A DNA stretch of 64,000 nt from Fragilariopsis cylindrus CCMP1102 (GCA_900095095.1 FMBT01000319.1:360034-424033), one strand, 5' to 3'. Positions 22,012 to 34,311 are shown, counted from the first letter of the stretch. Notes: generated by a model from the sequence alone, not told the origin. Program-made: numbers and translations.

Positions 22012-24243
22012 ATGTCGAACGCCGAGGATGACAAAAAACTATCATCGATTACTTCGAAGCAAATGTGGAGAAGTTTGGTGACAAACGATTTATGACACAG
22101 CCCATGGGTGGCGACGATGTTAAAACCTTTTCCTACAAAGACGTTTAGATGAGGCGAAAAAGGTTGCAGGATATCTCGAATCTTTGAACTATCCACCTAA
22201 ATCACATATTGCTATCTGCTCTAAGAATTGTGCATGGTGGGTTATGGCTGATTTAGGAATTTGGCTTGCTGGTCATGTTTCTGTCCCGGTAAGTAATTAA
22301 TTAATTAATTATATATTTTTCTGTATTGTCATTATTATCGTTGTTGTATTGATTAATTGATTGATTGATGATAGGCGATAGGACCACTCTGTATCCTGTT
22401 TAGGATCTTGCTAGGATCCTGCTAGGAAATGGTGCACTCACAATTATTTTGATTTTAATCTCTTTTTATTCTGTATTATTCGCAGGTTTATCCAACATTA
22501 TCCGCCGAAACTGTTCGTTACACGTTAGAGCATTCCGAATCGAAGATGGTCTTCATTGGAAAGCTTGATGAGAAGCCGTGGGCTGAAATGATCAAGGGTG
22601 TACCTACCACCGGTGTTGATCTTGTTTCGTTTCCTCTTTGTCCAAAGGATACCATGTCAGCTAAGACATGGGCGGACGTCATTGCACCATGTGCTCCCAT
22701 TAAGGAACCCATCAAGAGAACTAAAGATGAAATGGCAACAATTATCTACACATCTGGTAGTACAGGAAAGCCAAAGGGTGTTATGACATCATTCATGGCA
22801 ATGACTGACACGTCCAAGGGTATTACCAAGGTTATGAATATCAATTCGGAGGATCGATACCTATCTTATTTGCCAATTGCTCATGGTATGGAACGTTGGT
22901 TAGGAATGGTAAGAAAAACATTCATTGTTTTGTAGTAATAATTTTTACTTTGCTTTTTTAGATCTATTGATGGCTGAAGGAAGCATGAAAATTATGCCGT
23001 TTATTTTATCTTAAGTTATTCTTCGTCCCCCATCATATTCTAACAAATAAATATCTTACCTTGTATTCCTATCTTTTTTCTTCAACAATATTGTACACAG
23101 TGTGTTCCTATGTACACTGGTATGCAAGTATTTTATGCCGATCACTCACCACGTTTGTGGTAGACCTCAACCGTTGTGAGCCTACTCTATTTTTATCAGT
23201 ACCTCGTCTATGGACAAAATTCCAAGGCGGTGTCCTTTCGAAGTTACCAGCATCCAAGCTCGACTTCCTGCTCAAGATTCCTCTCATCAATATCTTGATC
23301 AAGAAAAAGGTACGTACGCCAAGTTATTGTTTGTGTTCTTTATTTTTATTGTTTCTTTCGCTAGCTATTTCTTTCCTCTCGACATATTTTTCACAACTCT
23401 TTTGTCTTTCTCATTCTGTTTTAATTTTTGTTGTGTATCATTCATTTATTTAAAGATCCTCAAATTGCTTGGCTTGCATAAAGTTCGATATGCTGGATCT
23501 GGTAGTGCTCCTCTTCCAGCTGCTGTGTTGAGCTGGTACAGAAGATTAGGATTAGAACTTTGGAAGGATACGGTATGACAGAGAATTTCAACTACTCACA
23601 CACAAGCATGCCCGGAAAGGGTCTTCCAGGATACGTAGGAAATACGTACGATGATGTCGAATGTCGAATTGCAGCTGATGGAGAAATTCAAGTGAAGACT
23701 CCAGGAAAAATGATGGGTTATTTTAATAATCCTGAGGCAACCGCTGAGGCAATTACGGAGGATGGATGGGTTCGTACCGGTGACAAGGGATCTTTGGATG
23801 CGACGGGGCGTCTCAAGATCACTGGACGTACCAAGGAAATCTTCAAAACATCGAAGGGCAAATACGTTGCACCTGCTCCGATTGAAAATCTACTCATTTC
23901 CAATCACTTGGTTGAGTTGGCTTTGGTTGGTGGTAAGTCGCAGCCACAACCTTTTGCCCTCATTCAATTGTTAGAGGGACCAAAGAAGAAAGCAAGCACT
24001 GGAGCTAGTGAACGTGAAGAAATAGGCAAAGAACTAGAAGCATTGTTGAAGGGCCTTAACCCCAAGTTAGATGGACACGAACATCTAGCGTTTTTAGTTG
24101 TTGTAAAGGATGATTGGCTCCCAGAAAATGGCTTTTTGACGCCAACTCAAAAGATCAAACGAAACACGATTGAAGATGCGTATGATTCCAAGGTCGAAGG
24201 ATGGTATGATGAAAAGAAGAAAGTGATCTTTGATGGCTTTTAA
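22012..24243 (+). CDS. Long-chain acyl-CoA synthetase, AMP-binding family (four frameshifts)
   Basis: Exons 22012-22288, 22486-22908, 23101-23309 and 23456-24243 encode about 566 residues. The ATP/AMP loop is TIIYTSGSTGKPKGVMTS. Further ACSL motifs are YLSYLPIAHGMERW, FLSVPRLWTKFQGG, AGSGSAPLP, YGMTENFNYSHTSMPG and GWVRTGDKGSLDATGRLKI, followed by KTSKGKYVAPAPIEN. The enzyme activates fatty acids with ATP and CoA. One-base breaks occur at AAAAAA (22033-22038), TTT (22144-22146), near 23142 (a single T where TT fits) and GG (23562-23563). Each is repaired by one extra base and the family sequence then runs on unbroken. It is slightly shorter than typical eukaryotic ACSLs (about 650-700), with no N-terminal membrane anchor. 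Confidence 0.85.
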
Positions 24244-25239
24244 ATTATTTGCTGCATCAACAAAACAACGGTTTTTGAGTTCGATCGATTTTAAAAATAT
24301 TGACGTCGAATTTTGAATTGACACGAAAGTAGTGTGTGTCTTAAACGGTTTCAAATATATGTGTTTTCATCAAATATCATTTTGTTTACGCCCTGTGTAC
24401 TCGTTAGAGAATTGCTGCTGGTGATAACAAATTGTCGATATATCCTCATTATAGTATAAATAAAAATCATAATAATTAGTCAGCGATTTTCAATTTTACT
24501 CTACAACAAATTTTTCAAATTAGACAGAATCAATTTTCGATCTATGCGATATATCGCTGAATGCAACCATTGTTTACTCCATGTGAATGAATTCTGCACC
24601 ACACTAAATAAGAATCTATGCACAATACAGAACTAGTTTACTGGAAAAGCTTACAAAAGCACGTGAGAAATTGACAGGAGGATTTACTTAACATCACGAG
24701 AAGGATGTAAACAAAGAAGGAATTCATAGCCATCAAAAAAATCAAAAAGAAGATAGCTAGTTATTCTTCACAAAGATGAAAGGACGCAAACAACCACTAA
24801 ATAAATGCAGACAACCGGTCGTCGAGCTGCTCTACTCAACAGTACCAAGTAATTGTTACACGGGGTGATCTTCTGTACCAGTATGGCAATGTACGACGAT
24901 TCAAACTATCAGTACACTATAAACTCCTGGTAAAATAAAAGAAGTATATTTAAAGAAAAATCCAATTTCCGTTCACTGTTGATTGACTGATTTATTTATT
25001 CATTCATTTTTAGCACTCATGAAAATGAAAGTGTCGGACGGATTTTCAAGCATTTCTCGGGGAAGCTAGATAATTTTTTAAATGTTGAATTGTCGATATC
25101 ACCCTCCCTTTTCCAATTTTTACCACTCCCAACTGATCATCGCGTCGTGAAGTTCTATTTCGAAACTTCTTCGAAAAGTTGTTCGTCCGTCCGACAGAAA
25201 TAAATAAATTCAGTATTGAAAATAAGAAATGTAAAATAT
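24244..25239. other. Convergent intergenic region, about 1 kb
   Basis: AT-rich sequence without a supported gene or long repeat. GTACCAGTATGG/CAGTACACT-type short motifs occur at 24830-24925. Confidence 0.5.
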
Positions 25240-25894
25240 TTATCGTCGCTTTGCGGGTCCTCCTCTCGTAATACCTCTTGCGGCGGCTGCAGACTGACCA
25301 GGTTTTTTTGTTCCAGTAGCAGAAGTTTTAGGTGGAAGTTTAGATTTGCCAGGTCGAGGTAATTTTGTTCCCAACTTACGTTCGAGTTTACTAATAATTT
25401 GTGGGTTTGGAATGGCTTTTCCGGATTCGTATTCAGCTACAACTTGAGGCTTTTCATTAATTGCTGTCGCTAGTTCCTTTTGAGTAATCTTTTTGGCTGT
25501 CCTGGCTTGCATAATTGCTTTACTAAGAGATCTGTCGACTTTAGCGATCGTTCCAACTTCTGTAGCTTCCTCGAGCTGCGTATCGGAAGATAAGTATTAA
25601 AAAAAAATCGAAAATAGAGAAAAATTGTAAGTTTCATCATTTTGTTAAGTATAAAGTATAACAGAATTGTAACTCGTATAATATGAGATAAATTATATGC
25701 ATCAATATATCTTTTCAACGTACCTTTCTAGCCGACATGATTCCTCCACCGTGTGCAGAAGAGTTACCACCTGCTCCATGCCGTTTTTCTTTCGTTGCTA
25801 TGCCTGTTTTTTTGTATCCGGATCCTGCAGCGCCACTTCCGACGTTGACACTGCCCCAATCTTGAGTACCTGCCTGATTTGGAACTTGTGGCAT
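25240..25894 (-). CDS. MBF1: Multiprotein bridging factor 1 (MBF1/EDF1)
   Basis: Exon 1 (25894-25724) encodes the MBF1 N-terminal region, beginning MPQVPNQAGTQDWGSVNVG and ending in GGIMSARK. A 148-base intron (GTACGT...CGCAG) follows. Exon 2 (25575-25240) encodes LEEATEVGTIAKVDRSLSKA and a cro/C1-type helix-turn-helix (RTAKKITQKELATAINEKPQ, ESGKAIPNPQIISKLERKLG). The total is 168 residues. MBF1 is a conserved coactivator that bridges bZIP-type activators and TBP and also supports ribosome quality control. The C-terminal tail is Lys/Pro/Ala-rich and ends GPAKRR. The gene is unbroken. Confidence 0.9.
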
Positions 25895-26387
25895 GGTTGC
25901 GATAGTTCTGAGAATTGCTGTTTTGAAAGAGTATGTACTGTATTTGGTATGTCGTCGTTGTTGCTGTTGTTTGTTTGATTTTCTGTTACTATTTATGTCC
26001 TCAAATCTATTGATTTAGATTTTCGCTGAGCATCACTATCTATCGGCGTGTCAAAGTTGACGCATACACGTATGAAACGTGAGGAGGAGAGAAGGCGCGG
26101 TTGCCAAGATATGCAAGACTGGTCCAGGGTTTGGAAATCTGACCTATTTAATAAGTAGTCTTTGAGAACGATCACATATGAGAATCTGGACCACCTATCT
26201 CGACCGTAATGTTTAGTCCCGACCGTAATTTCAATCGTGTCGCGCCATCCAGTCAAGTTTCATAACATGTCATCGCTCGGAGAAATCTTAAGTTTTTTTT
26301 CTCTTTTCTCGTTACAACTTATTAAACCATTTCCTGTCGTATCTTTATGCCATTAGCAGTTGACAAGTCTGTGGAACATTAATCGTC
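25895..26387. promoter_or_regulatory. Divergent intergenic space MBF1/NVL
   Basis: About 490 bases between divergent starts, containing a short GTTGTTGCTG tract at 25955-25975. Nothing specific can be named. Confidence 0.4.
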
Positions 26388-29237
26388 ATGATCAGTATCG
26401 GTTGCAGTAGCACAATAGACCCCAAACTCGGCCATCTTGTCCGCAAGCGTTTATCATTAAGCGATGCCGAGAGTAAGCCACCTAATGCAGATCAGGTTGT
26501 AATTTGGTTGAAGAATGAATATAGAGAATATAAAAGGAAGGATGTAAATAACCTAACACGGCAGGTACAAAAGGTTCTTCAGAATATTGATGAAGAAAAG
26601 AAAAACAAAGCAATACTCGAAGATAACGAATACGACAAAGAAGCGCGCTCTCACGATGAACAACGGAGTACTAGTAGTAATGGCTTGAACGCATCATTAA
26701 CGAATCGATATCGTAAACTTCAACAGAGTCGCGATGCCGAAACAGAAGCAAGCGAATGTGTGAATGAGACTAATGGTAAGGAAATGACAGAATCCAACGA
26801 AGGGAATGGGGAACTACCAAAGAAACGAACACGTGAGGATCAAAGCAACAACATCAGCAGCAACAACAGCAGCAACAACAATATTGCATCGATAGATAAC
26901 CGCTCTTCGATAGCATCAGTTGGTGGTGGAAAGTCGACCAAACGTAAAAAGTCGTCAGGCAATAAACGATCGAGTACAGGTGGTACGGATCCCCTTAAAG
27001 CTGGAAAGGATGCCGCGGCAAATATATGCGAGGCCATACCTCGTCCCTCCGAACGATATACGGACTTGGGAGGAATGGAAGACGTAATCACACAGATACG
27101 ACAGTTGGTAGAATATCCATTAGTTAGACCTGAACTGTATAGACACTTGGGTGTGGATCCTCCACGGGGTGTCTTGCTACGGGGTCCTCCGGGGTAAGAA
27201 ACGACTTTACATCTGATGTGCATTGTGTTGTAATATTATGAAGCAATTTCATATTATTTATTGTATCAAATTTACAACTAGTATATGTGATAATGTATAT
27301 ACTCACATCGTGCCTTTGATGTGTGTGCGTGTAATTGTGTGTTTGTGTTTGTCCATATAAAATTACATTTACTAATATTATCAGATGTGGTAAAACCCAT
27401 TTAGCAAACAGTATCGCTGGTCAACTTAATATTCCTTACTTTCGAGTGAGCTCGCCAGAGCTCGTTTCGGGTATGTCAGGAGAATCTGAAGCAAGGATTC
27501 GTGAACTCTTTCAGGCTGCATCTGATTCGGCACCGGCCATCATATTTATGGATGAGCTTGATGCGATTGCTCCAAAACGGAGTGATGGTGGTTCAAGTCG
27601 TGGAATGGAAAAACGAATGGTAGCTCAATTGTTAACATGTCTAGACATGCTGCAACCAAAAAATAATCGACAGGGGGCAACTGTAATAGTGATGGGTGCG
27701 ACTAATCGACCTGACAGTATCGATCCAGCGTTAAGACGAGCAGGTCGCTTTGATAAGGAAATTCTCATGGGAGTGCCGGACGAGGAGGCTAGGATTGGAA
27801 TACTGAGAACTATGACGAAGACTATGAAAGTAAGTGGTGATTTTGACTTAAAAGTATTAGCACGGATGACTCCTGGATATGTTGGCGCCGACATTCGAAG
27901 CCTGACCAAGGAGGCAGCTGCCATCGCTATCAATCGCATATTTAAAGAGCAACTCAATGATCAGAGGCTGCCTTCTGATATGATAGAAGATGGTAACGAC
28001 GTGGCTCTTCCTCCCGTAAATCCCTTAACAACGGAAGAAATGGAATTTCTTCATATTACTATGCAAGACTTTCTAGAAGCAATTCCCCACGTGCAGCCAT
28101 CCAGTAAGAGAGAAGGTTTTGCCACAGTTCCTGATGTTTCTTGGGATGAAATTGGTGCGCTGAGCTCCGTGCGTGAAGAGCTGACGTTAAGTGTTCTGGA
28201 GCCTATTCGCAACCCAGAAAAATTCAAAGCCCTCGGAATTCCACTTCCTGCTGGCGTTATGCTTTACGGACCTCCTGGGTGTGGAAAAACATTATTAGCA
28301 AAGGCCATTGCCAACGAGAGTGGTGCTAATTTCATCAGTGTCAAAGGTCCCGAATTATTGGATAAATATGTCGGCGAGAGTGAACGTTCAGTTCGCTTGG
28401 TCTTTGAACGGGCTAGGGCTTCCGCTCCCTGTGTTGTATTCTTTGACGAGCTTGATAGTCTTTGTCCGAAGCGCGGGGGTGATGGTGGGGGTGGGGGTGT
28501 CAGTGAAAGAGTGGTGAATCAATTACTAACAGAAATGGATGGTTTGGAAAGCCGAAGGAGTGTGTTTGTCATCGGTGCAACCAATCGACCAGAGCTCATT
28601 GATCCAGCAATGATGCGACCGTAAGTTTGTTGTCTTTCCTTATGATACATCTTTTGTTCGAAGGATGTTGATCCTTTTACTTTGCTATGCACACAAGCGC
28701 CGTCCTAACTATGGCTCATAATGTATTTTTATCTTCTTGTTTTTTAACAGAGGTCGATTGGATAAACTACTTTATGTTCCCCTACCCGAACCCAACGACC
28801 GTGTTTCTATACTCAAAGCACTCTCTTGCAGCATGAGCTTGTCCCCCGAGGTGGATCTACACAAGATAGGTACCAGCCTACAAGCCGAAGGCTATAGTGG
28901 TGCCGATTGTGCGGCATTGTTGCGAGAGGCTGGACTAGCTGTTATGAAAGAATTCCATGATAATAGTAAATCAACTGCAAGACCAAACAAAGATGATTTG
29001 GAAGAGGACGACGACGACAAGAAAAACGACGCCTCTTCATTTCCTCTTTGTATTTCTCCTCGTCATTTTAACTATGCCTTTGATCACGTGGTACCATCGG
29101 TATCGCGCAAAGACCATGCCCGTTATCTACGAATGCGAGATCGAATGGCACACGCTCGTTCTCGAGGTACTGTAGTGGCTGAAACTACTTTAGATGACGA
29201 AGGGGAAAAGGAAAGGAATACATGGACAAGAATTTAG
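26388..29237 (+). CDS. NVL: NVL/Rix7-type double AAA ATPase, ribosome biogenesis
   Basis: Exons 26388-27193, 27385-28620 and 28751-29237 encode 842 residues with no frame break. The N-terminal segment (LVRKRLSLSDAE...VVIWLKNEYREYKRK) matches the nucleolar NVL2 winged-helix region. A disordered Asn/Ser/Lys-rich linker with basic KSTKRKKSSGNKR follows. AAA domain 1 has Walker A GPPGCGKTH (split by intron 1) and Walker B IIFMDELDAIAP; domain 2 has GPPGCGKTLLAKA and VVFFDELDSLCP, plus ATNRPELIDPAMMRPGRLDK (split by intron 2). NVL/Rix7 extracts factors from pre-60S ribosomes in the nucleus. CDC48/p97 is less likely because the CDC48 N-domain is absent. Confidence 0.85.
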
Positions 29238-29352
29238 AAGAGACGAAATTGTAGAGCTGTATTAACGGGCAAAACAATTCTAACATTAAAGTATTAAATA
29301 TTACTTAGAGAATGAAACTTCAGGAGTAGGACTAAAATAAATTAGAAATCAT

Positions 29353-30634
29353 TCAGCTATTTATTTTGTTGTCATCATTAATGAGTTTCTGTATGGCTTG
29401 AATTTGTTTATTGTCTAGTCGATGACAACCTAACTTTGGTGAAATCACTACGATTTCCAACGGACAAAGAGAAGGCAAAGACGACGAATCATCATCTTTG
29501 TTTCGACTCTTACTAACCCCACTTGCCTTATTACTATTATGATCATTATTCATCTCCTTGGTCAATATTTCTACCAGATTCGCGATGCGATCAGCTAGTG
29601 ACAATGCTTGACTTTGTTGACGATGTTCGAATTCAGCCATGCCTTGGTCTATTTTTTTGTATAGTTGTCGTTGAAGACTTTGTGATCCCCCTACTATACA
29701 ACGGACTTGACTTCGGATGATTGTATCATCATCATCGTCGTCAGTATTATCATCATTATTATTATCATTTCTGTACTTCGTCGCGATTTTTTCTTTTGAT
29801 CTGCATCACTTTTACTATCGCTATTTGAGCAGCATGATGTTGAATAATTCCTCCAGATGGATCAGTTTGATAAATCAATGGTATTCTTCTGTGATGTTTG
29901 TTCATGTTGCTATTTCTTTTGCAACTAGTCGTACTTAAAAACTCGTCATCATCTCCTTCTAATGTACTTTCTTCGTCGTTATATATTTTATCGTAACCAC
30001 ACAACATCAATGTTGATCCATACGGTCGAAGACCACCACCAAATACTCGAGATTGACATTCATCTGCCAAAGCTTGTGTCAAGGCTACCATTCCTAAGGA
30101 CGTTTGATATCGAAGCGAGTGTTCAGCGGCTACCTTCATTCCGACTTGCAACAAACACAGACTATCACTCAATATTCCAGACATGACACAGCAGTAGGGA
30201 AAACTTTTACCTACTACTACTACTACTACTGCTACTCCCACCTCGTTTTTTCTTCATTGTTGTTCGTCTTTATCATCCATAATTACGATTCTATTCTGTG
30301 GAGAATTAGCTCGCTTTCGAACGGTGAGTAAAATTAGGCATGGGTCTTGCTGGCTGTTGTTGTTGTTGTTGTTACTTTTGCTATTGCTATTACTATTACT
30401 ATTACAAGTAGAAGAAAAACATTCCAGTACAATCAAAGGAGGACTTAAGTCAGCAGCAGCTGATGCATATTCAACTTGAAGAAGTCGACCATCTGGTGTA
30501 AATTGCGGTGTCGTTTGATCATAGTTGTAAGCATTATAGGTAGATGATGACGAAACCAAAGGTGATGATACGATGATGTTGCTTACAGTAGCAAAAACTA
30601 TCAACGATGACAATGAAACTATTCTCCTCATCAT
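29353..30634 (-). CDS. Proteasome alpha-subunit-like protein with a signal peptide (frame breaks)
   Basis: The start is the ATG pair at 30629-30634 (MMRRIVSLSSLIVFATVSNI), which looks like a signal peptide. The proteasome alpha signature follows as YDQTTPQFTPDGRLLQVEYA, with Thr for the usual Ser of S-P-x-G. The body has CVMSGILSDSLCLLQVGMKV, ALADECQSRVFGGGLRPYGS, YQTDPSGGIIQHHAA and a C-terminal MAEFEHRQQSQALSLADRIANLVEIL. Two breaks at 29787-29792 and 29810-29813 (A runs in the gene) are each fixed by one base. Another break with a TGA at 30254-30256 lies before a Ser-repeat-like tract and needs more than one change. Asn/Ser and Asp runs enlarge it to about 427 residues, against about 250 for normal subunits. 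It is a paralog, probably not a core 20S subunit. Confidence 0.65.
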
Positions 30635-30721
30635 GATGGTTGGTGTGATGAATGATAAGAATGAATGATGATGAATTGTACGAGGTACGAGTTTGTTTAC
30701 GACAGTTAACATGTAGAAATA

Positions 30722-30777
<56 letters not shown>

Positions 30778-31445
30778 ATAAAAAATACAAACTTGCCACT
30801 TTCTTTGTCTTCTCTCGAAATATTGAAGTACTACCGTAGGACTACTAGGTCCTACTGTAGTATGTACTAGGACTATAGTATGTATGTATGAAGATATAGT
30901 ATGTGTATATATATTATGTATGAGGGGGTTGTTTAAAATAGCGCTTCGACGCTACGCTTCGACAATAACAAATTTTAGTAATAAGTCAGTACTGTTAATT
31001 GTAGTGTGAATTAATTACTTAATGTAAAAATAAAAGATTTACGCATTTTCTGGCTCATCGTATCTACATGGTTCTCGTTTATCGTGAAAAGTGCAAGAAC
31101 TTGACAAAATTCTGACACTCATTTGCAAATACAAATTTGAAAGTAGGGCGTATAATATTTTTTTTTTTTTTACTTAAGTGACTTCATTTTACCTTTGAAG
31201 TTCTACGTTTCATGTCAGAACTAACACGTTAATACTCAATACCAAAGAACAGACAAAACACGACAGTGTGCTAACAAAATTGAAATCTCCACGGTTTACC
31301 AGAGAACACACGAACAACACAACATTGTTTATGATCATTAAAATATCATCACGCACATCATAAACACATTCATAACACATTTCACTGCTTGGTTGATTGT
31401 ACAAACAAAACACATCAAAACACTACAACAACAACAAGTAGTAGT
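30635..31445. other. Intergenic region with a 49-base poly-A/T tract
   Basis: About 810 bases between divergent starts. An uninterrupted run of A spans about 30723-30771 (T on the proteasome-gene strand, about 90 bases before its ATG), followed by ATACAAAAT-type repeats. CTAC/GTAG-rich motifs lie at 30830-30890. Confidence 0.7.
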
Positions 31446-32765
31446 ATGATACGCACCACACTGCAGACACTAGAATCACGCACTTCTCAATTTTTATTCA
31501 CTTCCAGTCGTCGTGCTCAGTCATCATGGATTCCACCCTCGAAACGTCGTTCAGTTCGATACGGCAGCTGTAGTACTAGTACGCAGCAGTCGCAGTCGCA
31601 ACAGCGCCGACCTGTGGTGAATGGTCAGATCTTACCCTTTCATGTCAACGATCTTAAGAAGACACAACATTATGTCGCTTCTACTACTACATCATCATCA
31701 TTTTCCTCACAACAGCCACGAAATCATAATAATAACAAGAATGGATCATCCAACAACAACATCATCAAACAAAACAATACAGAACCACTTCGAAAGTATG
31801 ACTCAGATCTTATTGTTGTATTGGATATGGACGAATGTTTGATTCATTCCCAATTTTTACAAGATAGTCCAGGTGCAAAATACGCTCATCAAGTGCAACA
31901 ACGTGGTAGTAGTAGTGGTGATAAGTCATCATCATCCAAAAGTAGTGTTGATACATTTAACATTACATTGCCCGATGGTGAACGAGTACTTGTCCACGAA
32001 CGTCCATATTTACATGAATTTTTAAAAGAAGTTTCATCCAAGTATGAGACACATATCTTTACTGCTGCAATGGAGGTTTATGCTAAGCCAGTTTTGGATA
32101 TTCTTGACCCACATGGTGATATATTTACCAATATCTACTACAGAGAATCCTGTCAACTAAACTCTACAGTGGGAGCATACGTTAAGAATCTAGGAGGTTT
32201 AGGATTATTTTGTGATGATGATTCTGATTCAAACAACAACGAAAGTATTAATAATAAAAGACGACTGAATCGAACAGTGCTCGTGGATAACAACCCATTG
32301 AGGTAAGAAAAATTATAATTGTTGTTGTGTGTGTCCCTTTGAATAATATAAATACGCTTCTATTCCTTTTCTTTAGTTTGGAAGCTCCCTCTTCTTCTTC
32401 TCAATTTTACATTTAATGAATGGAACTAACAATATTCTGTTTCTCCCACTCACTCTCTAATTGAATCAACCCGCAGCTTTTTAGCAAATCCAGATAATGG
32501 GATCTTAGTTTCAAGTTTCTATGATGATTCTAGAGATACGACATTACCTGCAGTGATGGACTTAATACATGAACTAGATGAACATGAAGATGTTCGACCT
32601 GTATTAGATGCACGTTTTCAGTTACGGCAAGCCCTTAATGATGTCTCTTTGGGACGTCCCTTTTCTGGACGTCAGCAACAAATTGATCAGCAGGATCAGC
32701 AACAACAACAACAACATCATCATGAACAACAACATAAAAGAATCGCTTTGGCTACTGCATTTTAA
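31446..32765 (+). CDS. FCP1/SCP-type (HAD) phosphatase
   Basis: Exons 31446-32302 and 32477-32765 (intron GTAAGA...CGCAG) encode about 381 residues. The catalytic DxDx motif is VVLDMDECLIHS near residue 137. It is followed by VHERPYLHEFLKEVS, YETHIFTAAMEVYAKPVLDILD, NIYYRESCQ, and the late motif LVDNNPLSFLANPDNGI created by splicing. This family dephosphorylates Ser in RNA polymerase II tails or other substrates, and includes mitochondrial Tim50. The N-terminus (MIRTTLQTLESRTSQFLFTS, then SSRRAQSS) resembles a mitochondrial presequence, but no membrane segment is visible, so Tim50 identity is not supported. Ser, Asn and Gln runs flank the domain. Confidence 0.75.
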
Positions 32766-33606
32766 TACCGTACCTAAACTACGAGATCCACACCCCAAGT
32801 TCCTTTACATATATCAATTTTTGATTTGACCTGAAATAAGAAGAAGAAATAGAGATATGCTACATTACATCATTGATATTGAATACATAATAATAAATTT
32901 TGTACGAATACCACCACAAGGATACCGTATCACATAACCGTTAATTGTGACATTGCACTGTAGAAGAAAGCGCGCTATGCTAAACAGTGCATCGGTTTTT
33001 GACTTGATCTGAAATAAGAAGAAGATGAAAAGAAAAAGATACGCTACATTACATCATTGATATTGAATAAACACAATAATATATTTTGTACGAACACCAC
33101 AAGGACATCGCATCGTAGCACATCCCATTAATTGTGATATTAGAAGAAAGCACGATACGCTATGCTAAACAATAACTACGACACTCGGTACAACAACAGC
33201 ATTATCTATCCAATTGACTGACTGCTACACGTACGTGAATTGTGAAAAAACTATTTTTAAACTAGATTTTGAGAAACTATATGAAGACTTTCTTTTCTTT
33301 CTGTACAGTAGTACATTGTATTAACTAGCTAGGTTAGCGGCAGTGGCAGTGGCAGTGGTAGCAATCAGTAAGGCTAGCTATTATTCCATTAACGTACAAT
33401 ACACGGAACGTTTGACGTGTGATTTGAGAGCCTCATACTAACGGGAAAGCTTCGCCCTTCATCGTTCCATTGAACATGCAACATACAGTACCGTTTGAAA
33501 CATGCTTTTATGAGAAACTTGCAATTTGAGTCCCGCCAGACGAGTGAGTCACTCAAAATATTCACGAACCAAATTTACATAAAATAAGACAAAGCGAAGC
33601 CGATCG
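32766..33606. repeat. Intergenic region with a 180-base tandem duplication
   Basis: Two diverged copies of one segment lie head to tail at about 32814-32990 and 32994-33172. Shared blocks include CTGAAATAAGAAGAAG, CTACATTACATCATTGATAT, TTTTGTACGAA, ACCACAAGGA and CTATGCTAAACA. The remainder to 33606 has a (GGCAGT)n-like tract at 33338-33358 and no gene. Confidence 0.75.
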
Positions 33607-34311
33607 ATGATCGATTATAACCCATTGAACACAACACGACAAAGACAAATTAAAACTTTGAATCTTTGTGACCATATCTATCCAACCATGGCAAAACATG
33701 GAAAACGCATCCTTGCCAAATCGAGATCCGTAAGCGCTGGTCTGGATTTCAAGTTTGAGACGGATCCATATGAAATTGAGTTACATGGATTACTAACCCC
33801 CGAGCAATACACTGAAGTGATGGAGAACTTAAACAAAAAACTTAGACCTAGTCGTGCCGGTACCATCGATGGAATCCTTCTCGTTACAGGACCCTTACTT
33901 GTTCCGTTGGCATTATGGGGAGTCCGGCATCGAGGTCAAACTAAGAAACGGAAACGGTTACTGAAGCAAGGAATACACGAATTCAATATGCAATATCAAG
34001 AACTATCGATGAGGTGGAGTCGTTCACCAACATCAGCACTATCAATTGAACGCAGAAATCACAGTGTTGTTCTCGATAATGATAATTTAGCAAGAAATAA
34101 TAATCATAGTGACCAAGAAGAAGAAGTGAGCATGGTACAGGCCACGTTGGTTTCTAATACGGATTTATCTAATAACACCACACAGTCAAATTCTCAATCA
34201 CAGCGACAGCTTCAGCAGCAACAGCAGCAGCAGCAACAGCAGCAGCAGCAACAAATTCAGCAGCAGCAACTTCAGCAGCAGCAACACACTCGTGGTTCGC
34301 AACTAGTTTAA
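33607..34311 (+). CDS. Erf4/GOLGA7-like protein with a poly-Gln tail
   Basis: An intact 234-residue frame; the ATG at 33607 is used, with MAKHGKRIL at 33688 an alternative. The core (about residues 50-155) reads YEIELHGLLTPEQYTEVMEN, then a hydrophobic hairpin (GILLVTGPLLVPLALWGV), then LLKQGIHEFNMQYQEL and SALSIERR. This order resembles the Golgin A7/Erf4 domain, whose members are partners of DHHC palmitoyltransferases at the Golgi and ER. The C-terminal 60 residues are almost entirely Gln with some Ser/Asn, encoded by CAG/CAA repeats at 34200-34290. Assignment to Erf4 is by pattern and is moderate. Confidence 0.55.
   Translation: MIDYNPLNTTRQRQIKTLNLCDHIYPTMAKHGKRILAKSRSVSAGLDFKFETDPYEIELHGLLTPEQYTEVMENLNKKLRPSRAGTIDGILLVTGPLLVPLALWGVRHRGQTKKRKRLLKQGIHEFNMQYQELSMRWSRSPTSALSIERRNHSVVLDNDNLARNNNHSDQEEEVSMVQATLVSNTDLSNNTTQSNSQSQRQLQQQQQQQQQQQQQQIQQQQLQQQQHTRGSQLV

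Noticed and set aside
30534-30776. Phe-rich open frames across the poly-T tract
   Set aside because: They are produced solely by the homopolymer and have no start context or conserved sequence.
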